A DNA stretch of 64,000 nt from the NCBI GenBank assembly GCA_913042205.1, contig CAJWIY010000001.1:1-64000 (forward strand), read 5' to 3'. The translations under genes and the position numbers were made by a program. Shown one piece after another: positions 39,377 through 49,226 of this stretch. This DNA comes from an uncultured Gammaproteobacteria bacterium. Its GTDB lineage: Bacteria > Pseudomonadota > Gammaproteobacteria > Pseudomonadales > Litorivicinaceae. Each line of letters starts with the position of its first letter. Position 1 is the first letter of the stretch. Under the pieces are notes generated by a model. The model ran no database searches. It saw nothing but the letters and a program-made list of their open reading frames with translations, and was not told where the DNA came from.

Positions 39377-40174
39377 CTAGCGCGAGAATTCCCTGAACCA
39401 AGGATCGGAGGGAAGACTCTGGAACCAGTAGCGACGGATTAAGAAAGCGATAAGGGTCACCAAAGCAGTCAGCAAAATATATAGCAACGCTGCTCCGCCA
39501 TATACCCAAAGATCATAGCTCCGTGAAAAGACAGTCCTGGCATGGCCCATCAGGTCAAGCACAGTTATGGTGCTCACAAGCGCACTCGCTTTAAGCAACA
39601 AAATTCCTTCATTCGCAAGTGCTGGCCATGAGGTTCGTATGGCTTGTGGGAAAAGGATCTTTCGGTAGGTCTGCCGTGGATTCATACCGATTGAATGGGC
39701 CCCCTCCAACTGACCCTGTGGTAGGTTACGGATTGCACCAATTAGGATGGTGGTTTGATAGGCTGCGGAATTAAGAGTCAGAACTATCAAGCCCACCCAC
39801 CACCCACTACCTAAAAATATCCATCCCGCTGACTCTTGGATCCACTTAAATTGTGCCAAACCGTAGTAAACCATCCAAAGCTGGATCAGGATCGGAGTAC
39901 CTTGAAATATATAGGTATAGATTTTGATTGGTTTCTGACTTAGGGTTGGTCCGATCACAAGAAGTTGAGCCATCATCCTGGCCAGTAAGAAGGCGAAAAT
40001 CAGTGACAGTGCAACAAGTTCCAAGGTGGTAAAGAAACCGTCTACTAGCCGCGGGCAGTATGGACCGATCGAGTTTGGTAGTATCTGCTCAAGTGGAACA
40101 CATACGGCATTGCCAATGTCGTAGTGCCAGCCTTTAAACCAGAAATTAATACTTTTGAAAATTGCTTCTGTCAT
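39377..40174 (-). CDS. polar amino acid ABC importer, permease (HisM/ArtM type)
   Basis: A 265-residue permease with about five membrane segments and the EAA-like loop GAIRNLPQGQLEGAHSIGMN. The polar amino acid family's YxxxFQGTPILIQLWMVYYG segment is present. Its gene overlaps the paired permease by one base, and together they form the membrane heterodimer for uptake of basic amino acids, probably arginine/lysine/ornithine type (inference). Confidence 0.9.
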   Translation of the reverse strand: MTEAIFKSINFWFKGWHYDIGNAVCVPLEQILPNSIGPYCPRLVDGFFTTLELVALSLIFAFLLARMMAQLLVIGPTLSQKPIKIYTYIFQGTPILIQLWMVYYGLAQFKWIQESAGWIFLGSGWWVGLIVLTLNSAAYQTTILIGAIRNLPQGQLEGAHSIGMNPRQTYRKILFPQAIRTSWPALANEGILLLKASALVSTITVLDLMGHARTVFSRSYDLWVYGGAALLYILLTALVTLIAFLIRRYWFQSLPSDPWFREFSR

Positions 40175-40881
40175 CAGTTTCGTCCAGCCAAGCTGAAGCG
40201 ATTCTCGAGTCGGATCTTCGTTTGATCACTTACCCAGGTCATCAATAAATACAAGACACCAGCGGCTAAGAAAAAAATAAACGGTTCTCGCTCGGTTTCC
40301 CCGGCAACCTTTGCTGTTCTTAAAAGTTCGTCGAACGCGATGACGGCGACTAGGGAGGTGTCCTTGAGTAACACCAGCCAGAGGTTCATCAATCCAGGGA
40401 GTGCGTGACTCCACATTAAAGGAATGTGTATTTGAGTGGTGGTCCGAAATTTAGAGAGACCTAATGCGTGTGAGGCTTCAAGTGTGCCTTTTGGGACCGC
40501 GTAGTATGCGCCCTTGAGTACCTCAGAAGCATAAACCCCGAAAATCAAACCGAGACCAAGTGCTCCCGCCCAGAATTTGGGTGTTGATACTTTGAAATCT
40601 ATCGCGAGAGAACTCAAGAGAGCGTTTATTAAAATATCGAGCCCAAAGAAAACAACCAATATCACCAAGAATTCAGGGGTCCCACGGAAAAGGAGGGTCA
40701 GTCCGTGTGCAAATCCGCGCAGAATGGTAATTGGTTGGATTTTACAAAGAGCTAATACGCCCCCAATTATCAACCCTATAGTTAACGAAACAATAGCGAG
40801 ACTGACTGTCATCAGTGCTCCAATAAGGAGCTCGTCACCCCAACCGGAATGCCCTAACGACAGCTTAGATAGCGAGTCCAT
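40174..40881 (-). CDS. polar amino acid ABC importer, permease (HisQ/ArtQ type)
   Basis: A 235-residue permease, paired with the HisM-like protein. It shows LLFRGTPEFLVILVVFFGLD and the EAA loop AYYAVPKGTLEASHALGLS. It lies 33 bases behind the binding-protein gene on the same strand. The operon contains no ATP-binding subunit, so these permeases must share an ATPase encoded elsewhere. Confidence 0.9.
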   Translation of the reverse strand: MDSLSKLSLGHSGWGDELLIGALMTVSLAIVSLTIGLIIGGVLALCKIQPITILRGFAHGLTLLFRGTPEFLVILVVFFGLDILINALLSSLAIDFKVSTPKFWAGALGLGLIFGVYASEVLKGAYYAVPKGTLEASHALGLSKFRTTTQIHIPLMWSHALPGLMNLWLVLLKDTSLVAVIAFDELLRTAKVAGETEREPFIFFLAAGVLYLLMTWVSDQTKIRLENRFSLAGRN

Positions 40882-40914
40882 ACCGAAAACAGGGGCTCTC
40901 GCCCCCAGATCCGA

Positions 40915-41658
40915 TCAATAGATATCGGCAGAAAAGTATTTAGCGTTGATTTTTGCGTATGTACCGTTTTTACGAATGGCATCAATCGCTTTGTTGAAGG
41001 CCGCTTTGAGATCCGACTCACCTTGCCGTATGCCTATGCCAATCTGATCGTTAATATCAATCGCGTTACCGGAAAGCTCGTAGCTGCTATTGTCCTTTAG
41101 CCAGTCCATCGCGGGGTATATATCGGATACCATCGCCTCCAGACGCCCCGCAGAGAGATCAGCGTAAGCCGCGGTCTGGGTGTCATACAACTTTACATCT
41201 GCCTTTCCCATGAGATTGTCTTCAGCCCATTGCGAGGCCAATGTGGAGCGCTGGGCACCAACCACTTTTCCTGCCAAGTCGTTGGCTCCTGCTACTTTGC
41301 CTTTCTCACCGATAATCGCCAGGTAATTCGAGTAATACTTATTAGTGAAGTCGATGGTTTTCTTACGCTCATCTGTTATTGACATCGAAGCAATAATTGC
41401 ATCGTACTTATTCGCGACTAATGCGGGGATGATCCCATCCCAATCTTGCGCCACCAGCTCGCAGTTCGCTTTCATTTCCTTACAGAGGGCCATCGCGATA
41501 TCGACATCAAACCCAATGAGTTTGCCGTTTGCATCAACACCATTGAACGGGGGATAGGCGCCCTCGGTTGCGATACGCAAAGGATCCGGGATATTCCCGG
41601 CACTTGAGGCTAACGCAACGGCACTCAAAACGAGTGCTGATAAGAGTTGTTTAATCAT
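40915..41658 (-). CDS. polar amino acid ABC importer, periplasmic binding protein
   Basis: A 247-residue precursor with signal peptide (about residues 1-20, ending near ASSAG). It is of the lysine/arginine/ornithine-binding type: GAYPPFNGVDANGKLIGFDV, DIAMALCKEMKANCELVAQD, WDGIIPALVANKYDAIIASM and FTNKYYSNYLAI. AAAGGATTAGAACC precedes the ATG. It is the first transport gene, 39 bases after gloA on the same strand. Confidence 0.93.
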   Translation of the reverse strand: MIKQLLSALVLSAVALASSAGNIPDPLRIATEGAYPPFNGVDANGKLIGFDVDIAMALCKEMKANCELVAQDWDGIIPALVANKYDAIIASMSITDERKKTIDFTNKYYSNYLAIIGEKGKVAGANDLAGKVVGAQRSTLASQWAEDNLMGKADVKLYDTQTAAYADLSAGRLEAMVSDIYPAMDWLKDNSSYELSGNAIDINDQIGIGIRQGESDLKAAFNKAIDAIRKNGTYAKINAKYFSADIY

Positions 41659-41697
41659 GGTTCTAATCCTTTTTTCTATGTTTCTAGTGTATCAGGT

Positions 41698-42138
41698 TTA
41701 CCAGGTCCCTGTATTAGACATCGTAGCCCATGGCTCTGCTGGCGGGAGTGGATCACCAGATTGTAAAAGTTCGATAGAGATCCCATCAGGACTTTTTACA
41801 AAAGCCATATAGCCATCCCTTGGCGGCCGATTAATGGTGATACCTTGACTTTCTAAGTGATCGCATAATGCATAAATATCGTCGACTCGGTAGGCAAGAT
41901 GCCCGAAATTTCTGCCGCCAGCGTACTCTTCGGAGTCCCAATTGTAAGTTAGCTCGACGAGTGGTGCTTTATTCACCTTGGCATTCTCAACATCACGCGG
42001 AGCTGCCAAAAAAAGTAAAGTAAAACGACCAGCCTCACTCTCGTAGCGTCGGATTTCCTGTAGTCCCAGTCCATCGCAGTAGAAACGCAGTGAGGCGTCG
42101 ATATCAGTGATACGGATCATGGTGTGAAGATATTGCAC
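41698..42138 (-). CDS. gloA: lactoylglutathione lyase (glyoxalase I)
   Basis: Isomerises the methylglyoxal-glutathione hemithioacetal to S-lactoylglutathione. The 146-residue protein has two beta-alpha-beta-beta-beta units and all four metal ligands in family positions: His in YLHTMIRI, Glu in LVELTYNW, His in FGHLAYRV and Glu in GISIELLQ. The Gly/Tyr pattern LRFYCDGLGL is typical. It may be the first gene of the unit with the amino acid importer. Confidence 0.93.
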   Translation of the reverse strand: MQYLHTMIRITDIDASLRFYCDGLGLQEIRRYESEAGRFTLLFLAAPRDVENAKVNKAPLVELTYNWDSEEYAGGRNFGHLAYRVDDIYALCDHLESQGITINRPPRDGYMAFVKSPDGISIELLQSGDPLPPAEPWATMSNTGTW

Positions 42139-42227
42139 TGGGCCTCCAATTTTTTTTTACAATAGCTTTTATTCGCCCAAAATAAGGCGCATAAAACACT
42201 TTCAGATTATTACAGAAGTCGAATGTA

Positions 42228-43307
42228 ATGCGTCAACTTATCACAGGCCTTTCTTTCTTAGTCTCGCAGTCCATGATGGCTGCAGGAATCCCTGTGTATG
42301 TGGATAAGGCTGTTATCACGCAAGTACAGTCTGGTACGGCAGCTTCGGGGCGTGTCGTTGCAGGCGAAATCTATACATTATCCGCTGAGATTTCAGAATC
42401 CATACGGTCGATGGCAGTGCGAGTCGGAGATAGGGTGGAAGCTGGCGACGAGCTCGCAAGATTGGACGATACAGAAATTCGCAATAATCTGAAAAGCCTG
42501 AACAATCGAATGAGATATCTTAAAGCACAACTGGTTTTATTGAACCAACGTAAGGCCGTCCGTGAGCAGCAGTTGAGACGCGCACAGAGCCTGACAACTA
42601 AAGATTTATTGACTCGCGATGCTACCGAGGAGGTGGAACTTAACGTAATCAAGGCGGAAAGTGACGTTGGTAAAACGTTATACGAGCTTGAGGACTTAAA
42701 AATTGAAATTGCAGACGTCGAGGGTCAGCTGAACCATACGCAGGTAACAGTGGGCACAAGCGGCCGAATTATTGAGGTCAACGTCACCGAGGGCCAATAC
42801 GTCAGGTCTGGAGATCGATTATTTCAATTATTACCCGATCTTGGTGTTGAGGTGGAAGCGGAAGTAAGACCAGAAGCCTACGAATCGGTGTCCGTGGGAC
42901 AAATCATTACTGGGAAGATTCGTCAATCTTTCTATGATTTGAAAGTTCGTGCCCTGATTGCAGAACAGAATCAAAGAACAGGATCTCGAACTATCCGGCT
43001 ACAGTTTGTTAGCCCGCCAAAAGAGAATCTAGTGCTCGGAGAACCAATTGATCTGAGATTACCGATTGGACAAATGAGCGAACAGATCACGATAGCCAAG
43101 GATGCTGTGATGCCGAGTAAGGATGGACATCGAATCGTGTTGATCATCGATGGTAGAGCGGAACCCCGTCGGATCACACTTGGTGTGGGGGTTGGTAGTC
43201 GTATTGCTGTCACTAAAGGAGTAAAGGCCGGTGATTTGGTGGTCACTCAAGGTCAGGAGGGTCTTCGCAAAGGTCAGAAAGTAAGTATCCTCGGGGACCA
43301 ATCGTGA
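42228..43307 (+). CDS. RND efflux periplasmic adaptor (second system)
   Basis: A 359-residue membrane fusion protein with a signal peptide (about 1-20). Lipoyl halves AVRVGDRVEAGDELARLDD and VGTSGRIIEVNVTEGQYVRS flank a coiled-coil hairpin (about 82-165); barrel and membrane-proximal parts follow, and it ends GLRKGQKVSILGDQS. It overlaps the pump gene by 4 bp. It is unlike the adaptor at 16187-17416, which is anchored rather than secreted. Confidence 0.92.
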   Translation: MRQLITGLSFLVSQSMMAAGIPVYVDKAVITQVQSGTAASGRVVAGEIYTLSAEISESIRSMAVRVGDRVEAGDELARLDDTEIRNNLKSLNNRMRYLKAQLVLLNQRKAVREQQLRRAQSLTTKDLLTRDATEEVELNVIKAESDVGKTLYELEDLKIEIADVEGQLNHTQVTVGTSGRIIEVNVTEGQYVRSGDRLFQLLPDLGVEVEAEVRPEAYESVSVGQIITGKIRQSFYDLKVRALIAEQNQRTGSRTIRLQFVSPPKENLVLGEPIDLRLPIGQMSEQITIAKDAVMPSKDGHRIVLIIDGRAEPRRITLGVGVGSRIAVTKGVKAGDLVVTQGQEGLRKGQKVSILGDQS

Positions 43308-46300
43308 GTAGTTTGATTCGTGGTGCGATTACGCATCCGATTGCTGTGTTGGCGATTGTTTTGGCTATGATTTTATTTGGATTAGCCTCGCTACAAACGA
43401 TACCAATACAGATGACTCCAGATATAGACAAACCTGTTCTACAGGTACGAGTGAGTTGGCCGGGCGCCTCACCAAAGGACGTTGAGCGAGAGATTGTGCT
43501 TCGTCTGGAGCGTGAGTTAACAGGTCTAGCTGGCGTTCAGAGCGTGGAAAGTGACAGCCGTCGCGGACGTGCTCGTGTCACCCTGACGTATGGTGTAGGC
43601 CAGAATATGGATGCCGCTCTTGTAAAACTACTTGGTCAGCTGGCTAGAGTATCTGGACTTCCAAAGGATGCAAAGTCACCAGAGGTTAGGACATCCAATT
43701 CCGAAGATTCCCCAATTGCCCGGATGGCTCTGGTCGCAAAGGATAATGTGGATATCGATATTGATACCCTTAGTGAGTTTGTAGATACCGTGATTTTGGA
43801 GCCGTTAAGCCGGATCCCAGGTATATCTGAGGTGACTTCGCGGGGAGGCGCCAAACGGGAGATTCGTATCGCGCTTGATATGGATCAAGTTGCAGATTTC
43901 GGCCTGTCGGTGACAGAGATTGCAGACGCTATCAAGGTATCATCGGCTGAGGTCACAGCGGGTGAGGTTACGGAGGGTAATCGGAGCTTTACGTTACGTA
44001 CAGAGGCAATTAGTTATACTCCTGAGACCGCCAAACAGCTAGTTGTTCGAACCGAGGTTCGTGACGGCAGGATATTCAACGTGAAGTTATCGGATTTGGC
44101 GAACGTAGAGCTTGGCTATAAGACCCCAGGCAGCTTTCGGCGTTTGAATGGCAAGCCTGCGATCACCTTTGCAGTGCTCCGTGAGCCAGCAACCAATGTA
44201 GTGACAACACTTGAGGATTTGAAACAGGAAGTTGACGCATTGAATGCCGGAATTCTTGCCGATCGCGGCTTGGACCTGCGGATTGTTTACGATGAAACGG
44301 TTTATATAGGTACGGCTTTAGAGCTCGTGCGAAGCAACATCATGATCGGTGGTATTTTAGCAATTACTGTATTGTTAACATTTCTGAGGGCGCTTGCACC
44401 AACTGCGATCGTGATGATTGCTATCCCCGTGTCGATTATTTCCACATTCGTGGTGATTGCCGGTCTTGGTTTATCGATTAATGTGATCTCGTTGGCTGGC
44501 CTTGCATTTGCGGTTGGGATGGTCGTTGATGCGTCAATAGTCAGTTTGGAGAACATTTACCGGCTGAAACAATCGGGTGTGGGAACGATGCAGGCCGCGT
44601 ACTGGGGAGCTCGTCAGGTATGGGCACCAATACTAGGTTCCGCTTTGACGACAGTAGTTGTTTTCATCCCAATCTTGGTACTGGGTTTGCCTGTTGGTCA
44701 ATTGTTCCGCGATATTGCTGTTGCTATAAGTGTATCTGTGATTGTGTCGGTGATCGTATCGATCACTGTCATCCCGGCCCTTGCCTCGCAGTTCATAAAG
44801 GATGCAAAGCGGTTTGACCAACAGATACGAATACCTGTTATTGACACGCTTGCCAGTGGCTTAACGAGATTGGTCTTAGCTTATGGACGTAAAGTCGTCA
44901 AATCGACTTGGTTGGGTTTAATGGTGGTTTTTGCTCTGGTCGCTAGTTCGGTAGTTGCGCTTGTAATGATGATGCCGCCGCTTGACTATCTGCCAGATGG
45001 AAATCGAAACTTTGTGTTCGGACGTATTTCAGTTCCGCCCGGGTACACCCGTGAGGCCACCTTGAATTTCGCTCAATCTATGGAAGATGTCGCGCGTCCT
45101 TTGTGGGAACAGCCAAATCCTGCGAAATTACCCCACATTGATCGATTCTTTTTTGTTGCATACAACGGCGGGGCCTTTGCGGGTGCGGCGACTGAAGATG
45201 CTGAGCGGATTCGTGAATTGATCCCGGTCTTAGCGGAACCTGTATCCAAAGCACCGGGTGCGAGGGCCTTCGTGACGCAGGCCTCGCTTTTTGGTCGGTC
45301 GGTTGGGGGATCGCGGGGTATTTTGATTGATGTCCTAGGTCCCGATTATGAGACAGTGGAACCTGCGTTTCGCCTGATACGTCGCCAGATAGGTGAATTA
45401 TTTCCACGAAAGGCGGGGCATCAGGTTCGAGTACGTCCATCTGAGAATGCTGTCAGTCCCGAACTTGTCGTAAGGCCCAATCCGGATTCGTTGGCACGAG
45501 CTGGGGTATCAGCCAGAGATTTTGCTCAGGCCCTGGATGTCTATAACGATGGAATTCTTGTCCGCGAAATTCCTTTAGGTGGTGAGTTGGTTGAGCTGGT
45601 TCTCACAACCCAAACTCGCGAAACAGCTAAAATCGAGGATATTGAAGATATTCCGGTGATTGCTCGAGATGGTTCATTGGTAAAAATTGGTCAGCTTGCC
45701 GAGGTATCAATCGAGTCAGCACCCAATCAGCTGTTACGTAAGGCGGGTCGACGTGTAGTAACTATACAACTCCGATTGCATGAATCGGTTCCATTAGAAA
45801 CAGCAATTGCCGAGATAAACTCGAAAGTTGTACTTCCCTTTAATATTGATTCTGAGGACGGTGTAAGGCTCGAATTATCTGGTGCAGCTGATGATTTGTC
45901 TAAGGCTTGGGATGCAGTGCAAGCCAACGTGATTCTGGCACTTGCAGTGATCTATCTGTTGTTAGTGGTTCTTTTGAGAAGTTTCGCATTGCCACTGATT
46001 ATCTTAATAACTGTTCCCATTGCCGCAACAGGCGGTATTTTGGGGCTCGCACTACTTAATTTAGTCATGGACCAACCGCTCGATATGCTAACAATGCTTG
46101 GCTTCATTATTCTGACTGGGGTAGTAGTAAATAATGCAATTCTGATGGTGGAGCAGACGCTCTGGCACATCCAGCATGATGATATGAGGTCGGTAGACGC
46201 TATTTTGGAAGCCACAAGTAATCGGATCCGCCCTATCTTCATGTCAACATTAACTAGCCTAGTTGGTTTGTTACCTTTAATTATATTTCCTGGTGCCGGA

Positions 46301-46468
46301 TCTGAACTCTATCGGGGAATTGGAATCGTGGTTTTTGGTGGCCTTTTGTTGTCAACTTTACTTGTGTTGTTTTTCATTCCACCTTTGATGGCGGTTTTGA
46401 TGAGACGGATTAAGCCACAAGAACCAATTGGTGATATGACCGAAGAGATTACAGCACAGCTTTCGTAA
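43304..46468 (+). CDS. RND-family efflux transporter, inner-membrane pump (second system)
   Basis: A 1054-residue AcrB/MexB-like pump. The proton-relay block AVGMVVDASIVSLENIYRL has a single Asp pair position changed (V-D-A), and the second half has LTGVVVNNAILMVEQTL. IPIQMTPDIDKPVLQVRVSW begins the first porter domain. It starts at GTG overlapping the adaptor. No outer-membrane partner is nearby; substrate unknown. A probable prfB promoter lies just beyond its stop. Confidence 0.92.
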   Translation: MSSLIRGAITHPIAVLAIVLAMILFGLASLQTIPIQMTPDIDKPVLQVRVSWPGASPKDVEREIVLRLERELTGLAGVQSVESDSRRGRARVTLTYGVGQNMDAALVKLLGQLARVSGLPKDAKSPEVRTSNSEDSPIARMALVAKDNVDIDIDTLSEFVDTVILEPLSRIPGISEVTSRGGAKREIRIALDMDQVADFGLSVTEIADAIKVSSAEVTAGEVTEGNRSFTLRTEAISYTPETAKQLVVRTEVRDGRIFNVKLSDLANVELGYKTPGSFRRLNGKPAITFAVLREPATNVVTTLEDLKQEVDALNAGILADRGLDLRIVYDETVYIGTALELVRSNIMIGGILAITVLLTFLRALAPTAIVMIAIPVSIISTFVVIAGLGLSINVISLAGLAFAVGMVVDASIVSLENIYRLKQSGVGTMQAAYWGARQVWAPILGSALTTVVVFIPILVLGLPVGQLFRDIAVAISVSVIVSVIVSITVIPALASQFIKDAKRFDQQIRIPVIDTLASGLTRLVLAYGRKVVKSTWLGLMVVFALVASSVVALVMMMPPLDYLPDGNRNFVFGRISVPPGYTREATLNFAQSMEDVARPLWEQPNPAKLPHIDRFFFVAYNGGAFAGAATEDAERIRELIPVLAEPVSKAPGARAFVTQASLFGRSVGGSRGILIDVLGPDYETVEPAFRLIRRQIGELFPRKAGHQVRVRPSENAVSPELVVRPNPDSLARAGVSARDFAQALDVYNDGILVREIPLGGELVELVLTTQTRETAKIEDIEDIPVIARDGSLVKIGQLAEVSIESAPNQLLRKAGRRVVTIQLRLHESVPLETAIAEINSKVVLPFNIDSEDGVRLELSGAADDLSKAWDAVQANVILALAVIYLLLVVLLRSFALPLIILITVPIAATGGILGLALLNLVMDQPLDMLTMLGFIILTGVVVNNAILMVEQTLWHIQHDDMRSVDAILEATSNRIRPIFMSTLTSLVGLLPLIIFPGAGSELYRGIGIVVFGGLLLSTLLVLFFIPPLMAVLMRRIKPQEPIGDMTEEITAQLS

Positions 46469-46473
46469 ACAGC

Positions 46474-46502
46474 CTGACGAGAAGCTCGAATTTCTGTAGA
46501 AT
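46474..46502 (+). promoter_or_regulatory. probable prfB promoter
   Basis: CTGACG (46474-46479) and TAGAAT (46497-46502) are separated by 17 bases and lie 30 bases before the prfB ATG. Both hexamers are close to the sigma-70 consensus. Confidence 0.5.
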
Positions 46503-46532
46503 CTCGGCTCTTTGAAACCACTGAGATCATCC

Positions 46533-47628
46533 ATGGAAATTAATGCCCGCAATGCAATGATGGCAGACCTAAAGGCGCGCACAGACGTGCTCAGGGGGTA
46601 CCTTTGACTACGTTGCGAAACGCGAAAGACTCGACGAAGTCAATCTAGAACTTGAGGATCCTAACGTCTGGAATAATCCCAAGACAGCTCAGGCACTTGG
46701 CCGTGAGCGAGCCAGTCTTGAAACTGTAGTTGAGACTATCGACGACGTTCACCAGAGTTTAGATGACCAAAAAGAACTCACCACTATGTTGCTTGAGGAA
46801 GGTGATGAAGACGGTCTTGCTGAAGTCGATGAGGAGCTCGAGCGTCTTGAGAAATTAGTGGATGAACTCGAATTTCGCCGGATGTTTTCAGGCGAAGCTG
46901 ACGGTAATAACTGCTACCTCGATATTCAGGCAGGCTCGGGCGGAACTGAGGCTCAAGATTGGGGAAATATGCTGCTCCGTATGTACCTTCGTTGGGCTGA
47001 AAAGAGAGGATTTAGAGTAGACGTGGTGGAAGTATCAGAAGGCGAAGTTGCCGGTATCAAGAGCGCTACTATCCACATACAAGGTGAGTACGCGTATGGC
47101 TGGTTGAGAACAGAGTCTGGTGTTCATCGGTTAGTTCGAAAGAGCCCGTTTGACTCTGGAGCACGACGCCATACCTCTTTCTCGTCGGTTTTTGTTTCTC
47201 CTGAGATTGATGACGATGTTGAGATTGAGATCGATCCATCAAGTCTTCGTATCGATACATATCGGGCGTCGGGAGCGGGAGGTCAACATGTCAATAAAAC
47301 CGATTCTGCTGTACGGATTACTCATGAACCAAGCGGAATTGTAGTGCAGTGCCAGAGCCAGCGTTCACAGCATCAAAACAAAGATTTTGCAATGAAACAG
47401 CTGCGCGCTAAGTTGTACGAGCGCGAGATGGATGTACGTAGGGCAGAGGCACAAGCACTTGAGGATTCAAAAGCGGATATCGGTTGGGGAAGCCAGATAC
47501 GCTCGTATGTATTGGACTCCAGTCGCATTAAGGATTTACGAACCGGTATTGAAACATCCAATACGCAAGCAGTGCTCGATGGCGCTTTGGATCCATTTAT
47601 TGAGGCTAGCCTGAAACAGGGACTGTAA
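46533..47628 (+). CDS. prfB: peptide chain release factor 2 (programmed +1 frameshift)
   Basis: RF2 releases peptides at UGA and UAA. Translation starts at ATG 46533 ([20 protein letters not shown]), meets an in-frame TGA as codon 25, and must shift +1 to continue as [13 protein letters not shown]. The second part contains the RF2 anticodon-like region and the catalytic GGQ ([18 protein letters not shown]). The full product is about 364 residues, normal for RF2. The frameshift makes RF2 regulate itself. The stop is shared with the lysS start (TAATG), the usual prfB-lysS operon. Confidence 0.97.
46593..46608 (+). promoter_or_regulatory. RF2 frameshift site
   Basis: An internal Shine-Dalgarno-like AGGGGGT (46593-46599) is followed 3 bases later by the slippery CTT-TGA-C (46602-46608). 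This is the same arrangement as in E. coli prfB: when RF2 is scarce, the ribosome pauses at TGA and slips one base forward. Confidence 0.95.
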
Positions 47629-49142
47629 TGAAAGAACACAAAAAGTCTGAGGTTGAAGTTGACGAAAATCAACTGATCGTAGAAAGGTACAGGAAACTGG
47701 CTCGTATTCGGGACTTGGACCAACCCAGTTTTCCAAATGATTTTCGTCGAACACACTTAGCGTCTGTGTTGACGGACACATTCGGCGATACGGACAGGGA
47801 TACACTCACTGAGGAAAGGGTGGCGGTCGCTGTCTGTGGGCGTATCATGTTGCGCAGAATTATGGGAAAAGCCAGCTTCTTAACGATCCAAGATACTAGT
47901 GGTCGGATTCAGTTGTTCGCAACGAAAGCTGATTTACCTGATGGAATATATGATGAATTCAAAACTTGGGATCTTGGCGACATTATTGGTGGAAGTGGGA
48001 GACTCTTTAAAACTAATACTGGTGAATTATCGGTTCACTTGACCGAAATACGACTTCTCACCAAGTCATTGCGTCCACTGCCCGACAAGCATAAGGGTCT
48101 AACGGATACTGAGCTCAGATATCGACAGCGTTATGTGGATCTGATGACTAATCAGGAGACGCGTGAGGTGTTTGCTTTACGTTCTAAAGTGATAGCAGCA
48201 ATCCGACATTTCTTCGAGTCGCGCGGATTTTTTGAAGTCGAGACCCCGATGTTACAGGTAATCCCTGGTGGCGCATCGGCTCGGCCATTCATCACGCACC
48301 ACAATGCGCTCGATATCGATATGTATCTTCGTATTGCGCCCGAGCTATACTTGAAACGGTTGGTCGTCGGTGGTTTCGAACGTGTATTCGAGATTAACAG
48401 GAACTTCCGTAACGAGGGCCTTTCAACGCGCCACAATCCTGAATTCACAATGCTGGAATTCTACTGGGCCTATTCAGACTACCGCGACCTCATTCACATG
48501 ACAGAGGAGTTACTCCGTGAAGTAGCAAAAAAAGTATGCGGTAAAACAGTTTTTGCTCTTGAGGATGGATCTCAGGTAAACCTGGATCAGCCATTTGATG
48601 TCATGACAGTGAAGGAAGCTATTTTGCAATATAGCGACAAGGCGACAGAAGCGATTTTAGATGATCTGGTGCAAGCAAAAGCACTCGCCCGAACTCTGAA
48701 TCTGAAGATTGAGTCATCATGGGGGCTAGGCAAGGTGCAAATTGAAATATTCGAGGCTGTTGCTGAGGCACGTTTGACGCACCCTACCTTTATTACGGAA
48801 TATCCAGCGGAGGTGAGCCCGCTGGCTCGCCGTAACGATCTGAATCCTTTTGTGACCGACCGATTTGAGTTCTTTATTGGTGGTCGCGAAATTGCTAACG
48901 GCTTTAGTGAGTTAAACGATGCTGAAGATCAAGCGGAACGTTTTCAGCAGCAAGTTGCACAGAAATCCGACGGTGACGATGAAGCCATGTTCTATGATGA
49001 TGACTATTTGCGAGCGCTTGAATATGGGTTACCGCCCACAGCCGGCGAAGGAATTGGGATTGACCGATTGGTGATGTTCTTGGCGGAACAATATTCTATT
49101 CGGGATGTAATTCTGTTCCCGGCGATGCGGCCACAGGGTTGA
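47628..49142 (+). CDS. lysS: lysyl-tRNA synthetase, class II
   Basis: Charges tRNA-Lys. The 504-residue enzyme has the N-terminal OB domain ([20 protein letters not shown]) and class II motifs: motif 1 near [18 protein letters not shown], motif 2 [20 protein letters not shown] and motif 3 [13 protein letters not shown]. LysS follows prfB by overlap in most proteobacteria. The degenerate exporter cluster begins 80 bases downstream. Confidence 0.98.
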   Translation: MKEHKKSEVEVDENQLIVERYRKLARIRDLDQPSFPNDFRRTHLASVLTDTFGDTDRDTLTEERVAVAVCGRIMLRRIMGKASFLTIQDTSGRIQLFATKADLPDGIYDEFKTWDLGDIIGGSGRLFKTNTGELSVHLTEIRLLTKSLRPLPDKHKGLTDTELRYRQRYVDLMTNQETREVFALRSKVIAAIRHFFESRGFFEVETPMLQVIPGGASARPFITHHNALDIDMYLRIAPELYLKRLVVGGFERVFEINRNFRNEGLSTRHNPEFTMLEFYWAYSDYRDLIHMTEELLREVAKKVCGKTVFALEDGSQVNLDQPFDVMTVKEAILQYSDKATEAILDDLVQAKALARTLNLKIESSWGLGKVQIEIFEAVAEARLTHPTFITEYPAEVSPLARRNDLNPFVTDRFEFFIGGREIANGFSELNDAEDQAERFQQQVAQKSDGDDEAMFYDDDYLRALEYGLPPTAGEGIGIDRLVMFLAEQYSIRDVILFPAMRPQG

Positions 49143-49148
49143 GTCTGC

Positions 49149-49226
49149 ATGCGTTATGAAAAAATACGTTTGGTCCTACTTTTGTCTGAAGTGATGGGAT
49201 CAGTTGCAACCGGAGACGGTAAATGA
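49149..49226 (+). CDS. possible 25-residue peptide chained to the exporter-like cluster
   Basis: Between lysS and the first cluster gene, an ATG at 49149 opens 25 codons that end in an ATGA overlap with the next start. The peptide has a basic head (MRYEKIR), a hydrophobic middle (LVLLLSEVMGSVA) and ends TGDGK. It could be a translational leader, a very short signal-like or exported peptide, or chance. There is no strong ribosome site. The pattern LSEVMGSVATGDG loosely resembles the end of double-glycine leaders, but no core peptide follows. Confidence 0.3.
   Translation: MRYEKIRLVLLLSEVMGSVATGDGK

Noticed and set aside
46605..46607. prfB as a broken gene because of an internal TGA
   Set aside because: The stop lies in the exact programmed frameshift context (AGGGGGT, 3 bases, CTTTGAC), so it is regulation, not damage.
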